NCBI GenBank assembly: GCA_963777625.1
Contig: CAVZRO010000017.1
Span: forward strand, 186,001 to 250,000
DNA length: 64,000 bases
Direction of reading: 5' to 3'
From: DATDIC01 sp963777625
GTDB lineage: Bacteria > Pseudomonadota > Alphaproteobacteria > Acetobacterales > Acetobacteraceae
Below, in pieces: positions 31,003 to 41,339 of the stretch (position 1 is its first letter; each line of letters starts with the position of its first letter). Below the pieces are notes generated by a model that was given only the letters and a program-made list of their open reading frames with translations, did not search any database and was not told the DNA's origin. A program made the position numbers and the translations under genes.

Positions 31003-32415
31003 ATGAGGGCCCTCAACGCCATCCGCATGGGCGGGTTCGACGTGCTGCCTTTGATCGAGGGCGGCAAAGGCGTGTCCATTTCGACCGGCATCTCGTCCGG
31101 CAACTGGGCCGCGGCGGGCGGCGTCGGGACGTTCAGCGCCGTCAACGCCGACAGCTTCGACGAGCACGGGCGGCGCATTCCCCAGGTCTATCACGGACGC
31201 ACGCGGCGCGAGCGGCATGAGGAGCTGGTTGCGTACGCCATCCAGGGCGCGCTGACGCAGGCCCGGCGCGCCTATGAGCTGGCGGGCGGGGTGGGGCGGA
31301 TCCACGCCAACATCTTGTGGGAGATGGGTGCCGCCGAGCGGATCATCACCGAGGTGCTGGAGCAGGCGAAGGGCATCATCAACGGCATCACCTGCGGGGC
31401 CGGAATGCCGTACCGGCTGTCCGAGATCGCGCAACGTTTCAACATTTACTATTATCCGATCATCTCGTCGGCGCGCGCCTTCAATGCGCTGTGGAAGCGT
31501 GCCTACAACAAGGCGTCGGTGCTGCTGGGCGGGGTGGTGTACGAAGACCCGTGGCTGGCCGGCGGCCATAACGGCTTGTCCAACAGCGAGGACCCGACGC
31601 GGCCGGAGGACCCGTATCCGCGCGTGCTGGCGCTGCGGCAGACCATGCGGGAGTTCGGCCTGGACGAGACGCCAATCATCATGGCCGGCGGCGTTTGGTG
31701 GCTGGACGAGTGGGAGGACTGGATCGACAACAAGGAGCTGGGACCGATCGCGTTCCAGTTCGGCACGCGTCCGCTGCTGACGCAGGAAAGCCCGATCGGC
31801 GCGGCGTGGAAGAAGCGGCTGCTGACCTTGCAGGAGGGCGATATCTTCCTGAACAAGTTCAGCCCGACGGGTTTCTGGTCAAGCGCGGTCAACAACGGAT
31901 ATATTCGCGAGCTGCGCGCGCGCAGCGAACGCCAGGTCGCGTTCACCACCGAAACCATCGGCGAGCATATCGCGGAGTACGGCGTGGGGCCGCGCAAGCG
32001 GATCGTTTATCTGACCCGCGCGGACCTGGAGCGTGTGCGCGGCTGGGAGGACGACGGGTTCACGGAGGCGATGCGCACGCCGGATTCAACGCTGATCTTC
32101 GTCACGCCGGACAAGGCCCGGGAGATAACCCGCGATCAGGCGGCGTGCATGGGTTGCCTCAGTCTGTGCCGGTTTTCCAACTGGAGCCAGCACGAGGCGG
32201 ACCATAGCAGCGGCAAGCGGCCGGATCCGCGCAGCTTCTGCATCCAGAAGACGCTGCAAAGCATCGCCCATGACAGCGACATGCCGGATGCTGTCGAACG
32301 GAACCTGATGTTCAGCGGGCACAACGGGTTCCGGTTTGCGCGCGATCCGTTCTATTCGAACGGGTTCATTCCCACCGTGAAGCAGTTGGTGGAGCGGATA
32401 CTGACCGGCCGATAG
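31003..32415 (+). CDS. Nitronate monooxygenase family flavoprotein
   Basis: The 470-residue product matches the 2-nitropropane dioxygenase/nitronate monooxygenase family, FMN-dependent TIM barrels that oxidise alkyl nitronates. Supporting segments are SISTGISSGNWAAAGGVGTFS near the N-terminus, the loop GIINGITCGAGMPYRL, IIMAGGVWWLDEWEDW and a phosphate-binding end AFQFGTRPLLTQESPIG. It is longer than canonical enzymes (about 320-380). The extra C-terminal part has a cysteine cluster, ACMGCLSLCRFSNW, which could bind metal or an Fe-S centre; this subgroup may therefore act on other substrates. There is no good ribosome-binding site before 31003, and the codons upstream are in phase up to a TGA at 30997, so the true N-terminus may lie further upstream if that stop is an error. 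Confidence 0.8.
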   Translation: MRALNAIRMGGFDVLPLIEGGKGVSISTGISSGNWAAAGGVGTFSAVNADSFDEHGRRIPQVYHGRTRRERHEELVAYAIQGALTQARRAYELAGGVGRIHANILWEMGAAERIITEVLEQAKGIINGITCGAGMPYRLSEIAQRFNIYYYPIISSARAFNALWKRAYNKASVLLGGVVYEDPWLAGGHNGLSNSEDPTRPEDPYPRVLALRQTMREFGLDETPIIMAGGVWWLDEWEDWIDNKELGPIAFQFGTRPLLTQESPIGAAWKKRLLTLQEGDIFLNKFSPTGFWSSAVNNGYIRELRARSERQVAFTTETIGEHIAEYGVGPRKRIVYLTRADLERVRGWEDDGFTEAMRTPDSTLIFVTPDKAREITRDQAACMGCLSLCRFSNWSQHEADHSSGKRPDPRSFCIQKTLQSIAHDSDMPDAVERNLMFSGHNGFRFARDPFYSNGFIPTVKQLVERILTGR

Positions 32416-32520
32416 GGTTTGGGTCGGTGTGCGATACCAGCCGTTCGAGAGGCTAACTCTCCCACGTCAGGCTCGCGCCGGCGGGTCTGACGCGGTCGCG
32501 ATTGCACGGACTGTCGCTGG

Positions 32521-32540
32521 ATTCCCGCTTTCGCGGGAAT
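32521..32540. repeat. Perfect palindrome, REP-like
   Basis: ATTCCCGC-TTTC-GCGGGAAT is a perfect eight-base-pair stem with a four-base loop, followed by GACGG. It lies between the nitronate monooxygenase gene and higB and could also act as a bidirectional terminator. It is the same family style as the element near 30387. Confidence 0.7.
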
Positions 32541-32602
32541 GACGGGAACCGGGATGCCGGGGACGGGAGTGGGTCTCCCTTCAGGAAGCCCCATTTGTCT
32601 GC

Positions 32603-32631
32603 TTGACATGCGGTAGGCTACAGGCTACATT
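32603..32631 (+). promoter_or_regulatory. Consensus-like promoter with embedded operator for higBA
   Basis: TTGACA (32603-32608) and TACATT (32626-32631) are separated by exactly 17 bp, a near-consensus sigma-70 promoter. The spacer contains a small perfect inverted repeat GTAG-G-CTAC (32613-32621) and two tandem copies of AGGCTAC (32615-32628). Such repeats overlapping the promoter are expected of a HigA operator, since HigA-type antitoxins repress their own promoter. The expected transcription start (about 32638) falls at the higB ATG, so the mRNA may be leaderless. Confidence 0.65.
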
Positions 32632-32636
32632 CCGAT

Positions 32637-32915
32637 ATGATAAGGAGTTTTCGTCATCGCGGCTTGAAACGGCTATTCGAGCGCGGCGATACGGCGCAGG
32701 TCCGGCAGGACATGCGCGAGAAGATCGAGAACATCCTTGCACTGCTGAACCGGGCGGACAGGCCCGAAGTGATGGATCTTCCTGGTTTCCGTTTGCACCC
32801 GCTGAAAGGCGATTTGCGCGGTTTCTGGGCCGTGACCGTCCGCTCCAACTGGCGGATTATATGGCGCTTCGAAGGTGCCAACGCGGTGGACGTGGACCTG
32901 ATCGATTACCATTAG
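32637..32915 (+). CDS. higB: HigB-type toxin (RelE/ParE superfamily)
   Basis: The 92-residue product fits the HigB family of ribosome-dependent mRNA interferases. The start MIRSFRHRGLKRLFERGD, the middle VMDLPGFRLHPLKGDLRGFWAVTVRSNWRIIWRF and the C-terminal acidic strand VDVDLIDYH match the usual pattern, with the short helix pair followed by a beta sheet. The toxin gene precedes the antitoxin gene, as is typical for higBA, with a 12-bp gap. The start coincides closely with the predicted transcription start of the promoter just upstream. Confidence 0.92.
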   Translation: MIRSFRHRGLKRLFERGDTAQVRQDMREKIENILALLNRADRPEVMDLPGFRLHPLKGDLRGFWAVTVRSNWRIIWRFEGANAVDVDLIDYH

Positions 32916-32927
32916 GAGGATCGAATC

Positions 32928-33227
32928 ATGCCGATGAAGACCCCCCCGCACCCCGGCCGGATTATCCGGCAGGAGTGCCTTGAACCTCTGGATTTGAGCG
33001 TGACGGACGGTGCGAAGGCCCTTGGCGTCTCGCGCAACGCCCTGTCCGAACTGGTCAACGAGCGGCGCGGCGTCTCGCCGGAAATGGCGATCCGGCTTGC
33101 CAAGGCGTTCGGCAGCACTCCGGAGGCATGGGCGGGCATCCAGCTCGACTACGACATGGCGCAAGCTGTGCAGCGTGCCGGCCGGATCAAGGTGCGGCGC
33201 GTGCCCCTTCCCTCCCCGGCCGGATAA
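32928..33227 (+). CDS. higA: HigA-type antitoxin, XRE-family helix-turn-helix
   Basis: The 99-residue product is the HigA antitoxin: it neutralises HigB and represses the operon. It begins with the family pattern PPHPGRIIRQECLEPLDLSVTDGAKALGVSRNALSELVNERRGVSPEMAIRLAKAFGSTPEAWAG, which contains the HTH (about residues 27-60). GGAGG lies about seven bases before the ATG, stronger than any signal at higB, consistent with antitoxin excess. The partner operator is probably the repeat within the higB promoter. Confidence 0.93.
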   Translation: MPMKTPPHPGRIIRQECLEPLDLSVTDGAKALGVSRNALSELVNERRGVSPEMAIRLAKAFGSTPEAWAGIQLDYDMAQAVQRAGRIKVRRVPLPSPAG

Positions 33228-33272
33228 ACACAACGGCAATGCGCGGGGGCTCGCAGCAAATGGTTATCCGGC

Positions 33273-34796
33273 TCAGTTCCAGAAACCGTCCGCGTCCTGC
33301 AGCCGGCGCCATGCCTTGGGCACACGGCGATGCGCCTTGCGGCTGCGCTGTTCAGCCCAGGACGCGAGCGCGGCAAGCCCAGGCAGCAGTTCCGGCCGGC
33401 CGCCCACAAGTCGCTCGGCCAGGTCGGGAGTCACCGCCGCGTCGTTCACCTGGCCGAGAATCTCCTGCAAGTTTTTGCACGCATCGACCGCAGCCTTTAC
33501 TTGCCGATGCGGATAGAGTGGCGCAAGAAATTCGAGCGCATAGCGCAACCGCTTGATCGATTTGCGCAGCGCGTGCAGCGCCTCATGGGACGCCTCGTCA
33601 AGCCGGCGGCCCCGTTTGGCCACCGTGCGTGATAGCGGCTTGATCAGCTCAGGCGCCAGGTCGGACAGCGGATGACGGAGCCGCTCGTTCCCCAGCATCA
33701 TCGGATCCTGCGCGCCGTCCTCGATCCACCCGGCGAGGCCAAGTAGCAGGCCGGTGAAGGAAGGTCCGTCCAGCTCCGAGCGCATGTCCTGCTGCGCTGT
33801 CGTCCGTCGGATCTCCGATTGTGTACGCAACAGCTCGAACCAGGGTCGCTCGGCGGCATTGGTTTCGGCCGCCGGCAAGGTTTCGTGCAGAAATACATCC
33901 CAGTCGCGCACCACTCCGAACACCTGGCCGACACGCCACAGTTCGGTGTCGAACTGCGTCGCGACCTGTTCCTGCAGCAGCGGCCGGAACAGGCGCAACG
34001 CGGCTCGCATCCGGCGGATCGCCACGCGCAACTGGTGCACGCCTTCGACATCGCCGCCACGGGCGGGCGCAAGATTGGTGATGATGTGGTGCAGGATCGC
34101 GCGGATGATCGCGGCGAATGCCGCGGACGCCGGCAAATCCGGGGCGAATGCCACGTCGGCGGCCTTGACCGCCGACGGTGACGTCCCGGATCGCAAATGC
34201 AAACCACGCTCCGCCTTGCTGGCGGGTTCAAGCGCCATCGGCACGGCGGCAACGAGCGCAGCGGCCAATCGATAGAGTGCGGCCACGTCGCCCTGTTTCA
34301 GCTCCAGTTCCAGCTCGGATACCGGCTCGCTGCGATTGCAGGCAATGATCACGCCGTGGTCGAACGCAGCCTCGATGGTTGCATCGCGATCGACATGGAT
34401 CAGCCGCGTGGTGCGATGGATGTCGGTGGTGAAAGCCGGCCGCAGCCGGTCCGCACCGATATCGCGCAACGCCGACGCCGCCGGCGTGTCGGCCAGGGCG
34501 GCAAGATCCGGCGTATCGGTTTCAACCGGCTGCTCCCACTCGCCTCGTTGGCTCGCAACCGCGTGCCCGGCGGCGGTCTTCAACGTCTGCAGGCGGTGAG
34601 TTCCGCTGCGGCGGATGCGCAAGTGAAATCCGTGCCGGGCGAGGTCCAGGTCAGGCGTGTCGAAATATGTGGTGATCTGGTGCCGCTGGTCGGGCGTGGC
34701 GTTCGCCATCACCGCATGGCGAGCCAGCGTATCGAACGCGGCGGCGGGAAGTCTCAGCTTGATTTCGGTTTCGGTGGGCTGGTCATTATCCGGCAT
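33273..34796 (-). CDS. CYTH and CHAD domain-containing protein (inorganic triphosphatase-like)
   Basis: The 507-residue product combines an N-terminal CYTH triphosphate tunnel domain (about residues 1-200) with a C-terminal CHAD helical domain (about 220-500). The CYTH signature ETEIKLRL is at residues 8-15, and later paired acidic strands (ELELELKQGDV) complete the metal and phosphate site. CHAD shows conserved histidine/arginine helices such as VEGVHQLRVAIRRMRAALRLFR and EASHEALHALRKSIKRLRYALEF, which bind polyphosphate in studied members. It resembles YgiF-type tripolyphosphatases. ATG 34796 is chosen because the CYTH motif follows immediately; the longer open frame overlaps the neighbouring GNAT gene. 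Only 14 bp separate the two, so they are likely co-transcribed. Confidence 0.88.
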   Translation of the reverse strand: MPDNDQPTETEIKLRLPAAAFDTLARHAVMANATPDQRHQITTYFDTPDLDLARHGFHLRIRRSGTHRLQTLKTAAGHAVASQRGEWEQPVETDTPDLAALADTPAASALRDIGADRLRPAFTTDIHRTTRLIHVDRDATIEAAFDHGVIIACNRSEPVSELELELKQGDVAALYRLAAALVAAVPMALEPASKAERGLHLRSGTSPSAVKAADVAFAPDLPASAAFAAIIRAILHHIITNLAPARGGDVEGVHQLRVAIRRMRAALRLFRPLLQEQVATQFDTELWRVGQVFGVVRDWDVFLHETLPAAETNAAERPWFELLRTQSEIRRTTAQQDMRSELDGPSFTGLLLGLAGWIEDGAQDPMMLGNERLRHPLSDLAPELIKPLSRTVAKRGRRLDEASHEALHALRKSIKRLRYALEFLAPLYPHRQVKAAVDACKNLQEILGQVNDAAVTPDLAERLVGGRPELLPGLAALASWAEQRSRKAHRRVPKAWRRLQDADGFWN

Positions 34797-34810
34797 CGGC
34801 TGTGCGCACT

Positions 34811-35368
34811 TCAGACGCGCAGATGATCGGGGATGCGCATGCCGAGCCGCTGCGGCACCTGCCAGATCTCCCGCGCCTGGCGCAGCGGGTGGAAGCCGGC
34901 GCGCAAATAGGTGGGCAGGGCACGCGGATGGTCGGCGGTGCAGGTGTTCACGGTCATGCCGCCCGCGCCCTCGCGCCAGACGAGATCGACCGCCTGGCGC
35001 AGGAAGGCGTAGCCCACGCCGGTGCCGACGGCGTGCGGCATGAGGCCGAAATAGCTCAGATTGACGTCCGGCCAGGAACGCGCGTCGAGTTCGAAAAACC
35101 CGGCCGGCTCGCCGCCGCTGTAAAGCGTGTGGATGGACACCAGCGGGTCGCGCAGCAGGGCCGCAAGGTCGTGATCCGGCATGGTGCGCCGCAGCCACCA
35201 GACATAATCCGCGCCGATCGTGTCATACAGGTAGCGATAGAAACCAACGGTGCAGGACGCGGCGCGGACGACCTGGCAGGATGAGGGCAGGCCGGGGGCG
35301 GCCTCCATCGGCGGTCGATCCATCCGCAAGAACGTCACCGTCACCGCGATGCGCGCTGCGGGTTCCAT
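34811..35368 (-). CDS. GNAT family N-acetyltransferase
   Basis: The product (about 185 residues) fits the GNAT fold. Acceptor-side strands are followed by GFFELDARSWPDVNLSYFGLMPHAVGTGVGYAFLRQAVDLVWREG, where the loop after the beta strand is the acetyl-CoA pyrophosphate-binding region (a variant of the Q/RxxGxG/A motif, here AVGTGVGYA), then the NTCTADHPRALPTYLRAGFHPLRQ strand typical of the C-terminal part. An alternative start is the ATG at 35323. The gene lies just downstream of the palindromic element at 35398-35583 and upstream of the CYTH-CHAD gene. The acceptor substrate is unknown. Confidence 0.8.
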   Translation of the reverse strand: MEPAARIAVTVTFLRMDRPPMEAAPGLPSSCQVVRAASCTVGFYRYLYDTIGADYVWWLRRTMPDHDLAALLRDPLVSIHTLYSGGEPAGFFELDARSWPDVNLSYFGLMPHAVGTGVGYAFLRQAVDLVWREGAGGMTVNTCTADHPRALPTYLRAGFHPLRQAREIWQVPQRLGMRIPDHLRV

Positions 35369-35397
35369 GGCGATTATGCGTGGTGTTCGGAAGGCCA

Positions 35398-35583
35398 GGG
35401 GGCGCTGCCCCCTGGACCCCCGCCAAGGGCCGCGCCCTTGGAACCCATTCGTGGCTTCGCCAGGAAGGGGGCGCAACTCACTGTCACCACCGTCAAGGTT
35501 GCGCCCCCTTCCTGGCGAAGCCCTGAGCGCGGTCCAGGGGCCGTTGCCCCTGGCGGGGGGTCGAGGGGGGCAGAGCCCCCCTC
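35398..35583. repeat. Nested palindromic element, copy 1
   Basis: The centre is a perfect 25-bp inverted repeat (35453-35477 with 35498-35522) around a 20-base loop. The outer arms, about 48 bp each (35398-35446 and 35531-35583), are imperfect inverted copies of one another and each contains its own small hairpins, such as GGGGGC-GCT-GCCCCC and CCAAGGGC-CGC-GCCCTTGG. It lies between the GNAT and rpoD genes. The outer-arm sequence matches the element at 52114-52335, but the centres differ. The architecture suggests a non-autonomous mobile or structural repeat. Confidence 0.85.
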
Positions 35584-35603
35584 GCCTTTCCACAACCCAC
35601 GCA

Positions 35604-37541
<1,938 letters not shown>

Positions 37542-37574
37542 CTCAAGGCACTCCGGCAAATCTCGTTGAATTCT

Positions 37575-39360
37575 TCAGTCCGGGCTCGAACTTCCTGGCT
37601 CCGACGGCTCGGTGCGGACCAGGGCGTCGCGCGCGGCGCAGAGTGCGATGAGGCGTCGCTGAGCCGGCTCATCGGCGCAGTCGGCGAAAGCGCGACGCGC
37701 GGCCGCCACCTCTTCCTCCAGCCGAGCACGGTTCATCAGTCCGAAGATGTGCCACCAGCCCGTCTCGGCGTCCCCCGGCATCGCTTCCGCCGACGCGAAT
37801 ATCGGCAATGGAACCGGGACCGCTGCCAGCACCTGGTTGGCATCGGCTTCCAGTCCAGAGGCTGTGAGGTGGTTGATCAACCCCTGCGAGTCAAGCACAT
37901 CGGCGTGATCCGCCCAGCCGCGCAGTGCATTTCTCAGTCGTTCGCAGCTCGGCGGCAAAACCACTGCGGCGAAAGCATGCTCCACATCATGCAGCAGGCT
38001 GGGATGGCGCAGCAGGATGGCGGTGAGGATGCGGCCGCGCTCAATCGTCGCCGGACCGGCCGAAGGCGGAGTGCGTGGCATGCGTGAGGGCGGCGGCTTG
38101 CCGCGACGCCGTCTGGCAAAGAACCGATCCAGCAGAGCGTTGCGGTATTCGCGCGCCAGGGCGCGGTCGGGAATACGGCTCGCGGCCTCCACCAGCCGGT
38201 GCTGCAGCGCGGCACGCTGCTCCACCGTGGCATCGCCGACGTTCTCGCGCAGCAGGTCGTACAGCGCCTCCGCCAGCGGACGGGCGGCGTTGAGGATGGA
38301 TTGGAAGCCGGCGTGTCCCTGCTGGCGTACCAGGGTGTCGGGGTCCTCGCCGGCCGGGAGTGCGGCGATTTTGAGGGTACGATCGGGTGCCAGCAGCGGC
38401 AGCGCCAGCTCCGCGGCGCGGGCGGCCGCGCGGGCGCCGGCGGCATCGCCGTCGAAGCACAGCACCGGGGCGGGGGATAGCCGCCACAGCTCGGGGAGCT
38501 GATCCTCGGTCAGCGCCGTGCCGAGCGGCGCAACCGCGCCGCCGAACCCGGCCTGATGCAGCGCGATCACGTCCATGTAGCCTTCGACCACCACGAGCTC
38601 GGCCTTGCCGTGCGGTTTCGCGGGCAAGATCGAGTCCGTAGAGGCTGCGCCGCTTGGCGAACAGCGTGGTTTCCGGGCCGTTCAGGTATTTCGGCTGACC
38701 GTCGCCCAGGATGCGGCCACCGAAGCTGATCACGGTGCCCCGCCGGTCACGGATCGGGAACATCACGCGATTGAAGAACAGCTCGTAGCTGCGCCCGGTG
38801 TCGGGGTCGGCGCGCATCAGCCCGGCTTCGATCAGCAGGTCGGTGCCGACGCCTTCCCGGCCCAGCTCAGCGGTGAGTGTGCCGCGGCCTTCGCCCGACC
38901 AACCCAGCCCGAAGCGGCGAATCGTGTCCTGGGTGAGGCCACGGCCCAGCAGGTAGTCGAGCGCGCGGCGGCCTTCGGGCAGAAACAAACGACGCTGAAA
39001 ACCGGCGGCGGCCATTTCCAGCGCGCCGGCAAGCGTGTGGCGCCGTCGTTCAACCTCGGCCAGGGCGGGGGAGAGGCGTGGCACCTCCAGCCCCGCCTCT
39101 TTGGCAAGGCGCTCGACCGCTTCCATGAAGCTGGCGCCTTCCGACTGCATGACGAAGGTGATGGCGTCGCCATGCGCGCCGCAGCCGAAGCAATGGTAAT
39201 GGTCGTCCCAGATATGCAGGCTTGGCGTTTTCTCGTTGTGGAACGGGCAGCAGGCCCGCCATTGCCGTCCGGCGCGTTCCAGCCGGGTGCGCCGGCCGAT
39301 CAGCGGGGCCAGCGGCGTGCGGACGCGCAGCTCTTCGAGGAAACCGCCGGGCAGCGCCAT
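37575..39360 (-). CDS. dnaG: DNA primase DnaG (one frame break)
   Basis: DnaG makes the RNA primers for replication and is essential. The restored product is about 594 residues. It has an N-terminal CHC2 zinc-binding domain (CCPFHNEKTPSLHIWDDHYHCFGCGAHGD), a catalytic core (NRVMFPIRDRRGTVISFGGRIL) and TOPRIM motifs (VVVEGYMDVIALHQAGF, VLCFDGDAAG). A helical C-terminal domain that would contact DnaB helicase ends at SSPD. Two frames overlap: the N-terminal part reads into LDLARETARQ and the C-terminal part resumes at KPHGKAELVVVEGY. Removing one base near 38613-38621 gives LARKPHGKAELV, so a one-base error there is likely. It starts nine bases after yqeY and precedes rpoD. Confidence 0.93.
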
Positions 39361-39369
39361 TGCCGCGCC

Positions 39370-39828
39370 TCAGCCGCCGAGCCTTGCCTTCACCAGCGGG
39401 CCGGCCCGCGACATGTCGAGCGCCGCCGCGTGCCGGGCGCGCAGTGTGGCCATCACCTTGCCCATATCCTTGATCCCCTGCGCGCCGGTCTCCGCGATGG
39501 CATCGGCGACGGCCTGCTGCATGGCTGCGTCGTCCATCTGCCGCGGCAGGAACGTCTCGATGACTTCGATCTCGGCGGTCTCCTTGGCGACCAGGTCGGG
39601 GCGGTTGCCCTGACGATACAGGTCGATGGATTCGCGGCGGGATTTCACCATGCCGCGCAGCATGGCGAGCACGTCCTCGTCGGGTATCTTGTCGATGCCT
39701 TTGGGGCGGGCGGCGATATCCATGTCTTTCAGGCGGGCCAGGATCATTCGCAGGGTGGAGGTCCGGGGCGCGTTCCCGGCCTTCATCGAGGCCTTGAGCT
39801 GGTCGGTGAACTGGTCCCTGAGACTCAT
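39370..39828 (-). CDS. GatB/YqeY domain-containing protein
   Basis: The 152-residue product is a YqeY-type protein, related to the tail domain of the GatB tRNA amidotransferase subunit. It shows the family segments SLRDQFTDQLKASMKAGN, STLRMILARLKDMDI, DVLAMLRGMVKSRRESIDLY and the C-terminal DMGKVMATLRARHAAALDMSRAGPLVKARL. The last part could contact tRNA. Gene order yqeY-dnaG-rpoD is common in bacteria. It is divergent from carA across a 126-bp gap that holds an inverted repeat, so both may be controlled from it. Confidence 0.92.
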   Translation of the reverse strand: MSLRDQFTDQLKASMKAGNAPRTSTLRMILARLKDMDIAARPKGIDKIPDEDVLAMLRGMVKSRRESIDLYRQGNRPDLVAKETAEIEVIETFLPRQMDDAAMQQAVADAIAETGAQGIKDMGKVMATLRARHAAALDMSRAGPLVKARLGG

Positions 39829-39925
39829 CGGGTCGAACTCCGGGTGTGCACGGCTTCTATAATGAGCGGGGAGGCCGGACGCAGCGCCGGATAAATTTTC
39901 CTGCCGGCGATAGAGCGTGTTGCAG

Positions 39926-39942
39926 TGGGAAATTACTTCCCA
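39926..39942. promoter_or_regulatory. Inverted repeat, candidate operator at carA
   Basis: TGGGAA-ATTAC-TTCCCA is a perfect six-plus-six inverted repeat with a five-base, A/T-rich spacer, ending 12 bp before the carA ATG. Half-sites about one helical turn apart suit a dimeric HTH protein. The carA product itself begins with a helix-turn-helix-like domain, which makes this a natural candidate for self-regulation; binding is not demonstrated. Confidence 0.55.
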
Positions 39943-39954
39943 TACACTCGTGCC

Positions 39955-41339
39955 ATGACAGCAAACGTGGACCAGATCATCGCGCGGCTGGGCGGCCCGG
40001 ATGCGGCTGCACGGCTGGCCGGCGTGGGCACCGAGGCGGTGCGGAAGTGGCGGCAGGCGCACGCCATTCCATCCCGGCACTGGGCCGCGGTGATCGGCGC
40101 GACCGGGCTGACACTGGGCGAACTGTCCGACGGCCCGCGGAGTCAGCCGGGGGGTCAGAACGAGCCGGCGCGCGACCTGGAGGAACCTCCGGCCGGGGCG
40201 ACCGCGGCCCTGGTGCTGGCCGATGGAGCGGTGTTCTGGGGCCGCGGATTCGGAGCGCACACGGCGGATCCGCCCGCGGTCGGCGAGGTCTGCTTCAATA
40301 CCGGCATGACCGGGTATCAGGAGACGCTGACTGATCCGTCGTATGCCGGGCAGATCATCACCTTCACCTTCCCGCATATCGGCAATGTGGGCGCCAACAC
40401 GGAGGACATCGAGGCGACGACGATCGCCGCGCGAGGACTGGTGGTGAAGCAGGATGTCACGGAGCCATCGAACTGGCGGGCGGTGCAGCACCTGGATGCG
40501 TGGCTGCGGTCACAGAATGTGGCCGGGATTGCCGGGGTGGATACCCGCGCCCTGACGGTGCGGATCCGCGATGGCGGCGCGCCGAACGGGGTGCTGGCGT
40601 TTCCGGCCGATGGCCGGTTCGATCTGGCGGCGTTGCGGAGCCGGGCGGCGGACGTGGCCGGGGCTGGAGGGGATGGACCTGGCGAAGGAGGTTTCCTGCC
40701 GGCAGACCTATGACTGGGATGAAACGCGCTGGGCCTGGCCGGAGGGGACCGGACGGCAGACGGCCGCCCGCTTCCACGTCGTCGCGGTGGATTACGGCGC
40801 CAAGCGCAACATCCTGCGCTGCCTGGCGTCCGCCGGGTGCCGGGTGACGGTGGTGCCGGCGACCGCGACGGGGGAGGATATCCTGCGGCACAGTCCGGAC
40901 GGCGTGTTCCTGTCCAACGGGCCGGGCGATCCGGCGGCGACCGCGCTATACGCTGTCCCGGCGATGCAGGCGGTGATGGCGGCAGGCGTGCCGCTGTTCG
41001 GGATCTGCCTGGGGCACCAGTTGCTGGCGCTGGCTTTGGGGGCGAAGACGTTCAAGCTGGATCGCGGGCATCGCGGGGCGAACCAGCCGGTGAAGGACCT
41101 GGCGACCGGGCGGGTGGAGATCACCAGTCAGAATCATGGGTTCGCGGTGGACCCGGAAACGCTGCCCGCCGAGCGCGAAGGTGACGCACGTGTCGCTGTT
41201 CGACGGGTCGAACGAGGGGCTGGCGTGCGAGGACCGACCGGCCTTCTCGGTGCAGTATCACCCGGAGGCGAGCCCGGGGCCCCGCGACAGTTTCTATCTG
41301 TTCGAGCGGTTTGTGGGGATGATGGAGGAGCGGCGATGA
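39955..41339 (+). CDS. carA: Carbamoyl-phosphate synthase small subunit with N-terminal HTH domain (two frame breaks)
   Basis: CarA hydrolyses glutamine and passes ammonia to CarB for carbamoyl phosphate (arginine and pyrimidines). The restored product is about 460 residues, longer than the usual 380-400. The extra N-terminus (about residues 1-60) is helix-turn-helix-like, DQIIARLGGPDAAARLAGV followed by VRKWRQAHAIPSRHWAAVIG, and I recall a small domain of this type being recorded in front of some CarA proteins. The CarA domain begins at ALVLADGAVFWGRGFGA. The class I glutaminase triad is present: GICLGHQ (Cys) and QYHPEASPGP (His, Glu). Frame breaks at 40660-40663 (one G too many) and 41164-41166 (one C too many) restore continuous CarA sequence when corrected. 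The stop overlaps a small downstream gene (ATGA). Confidence 0.93.
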
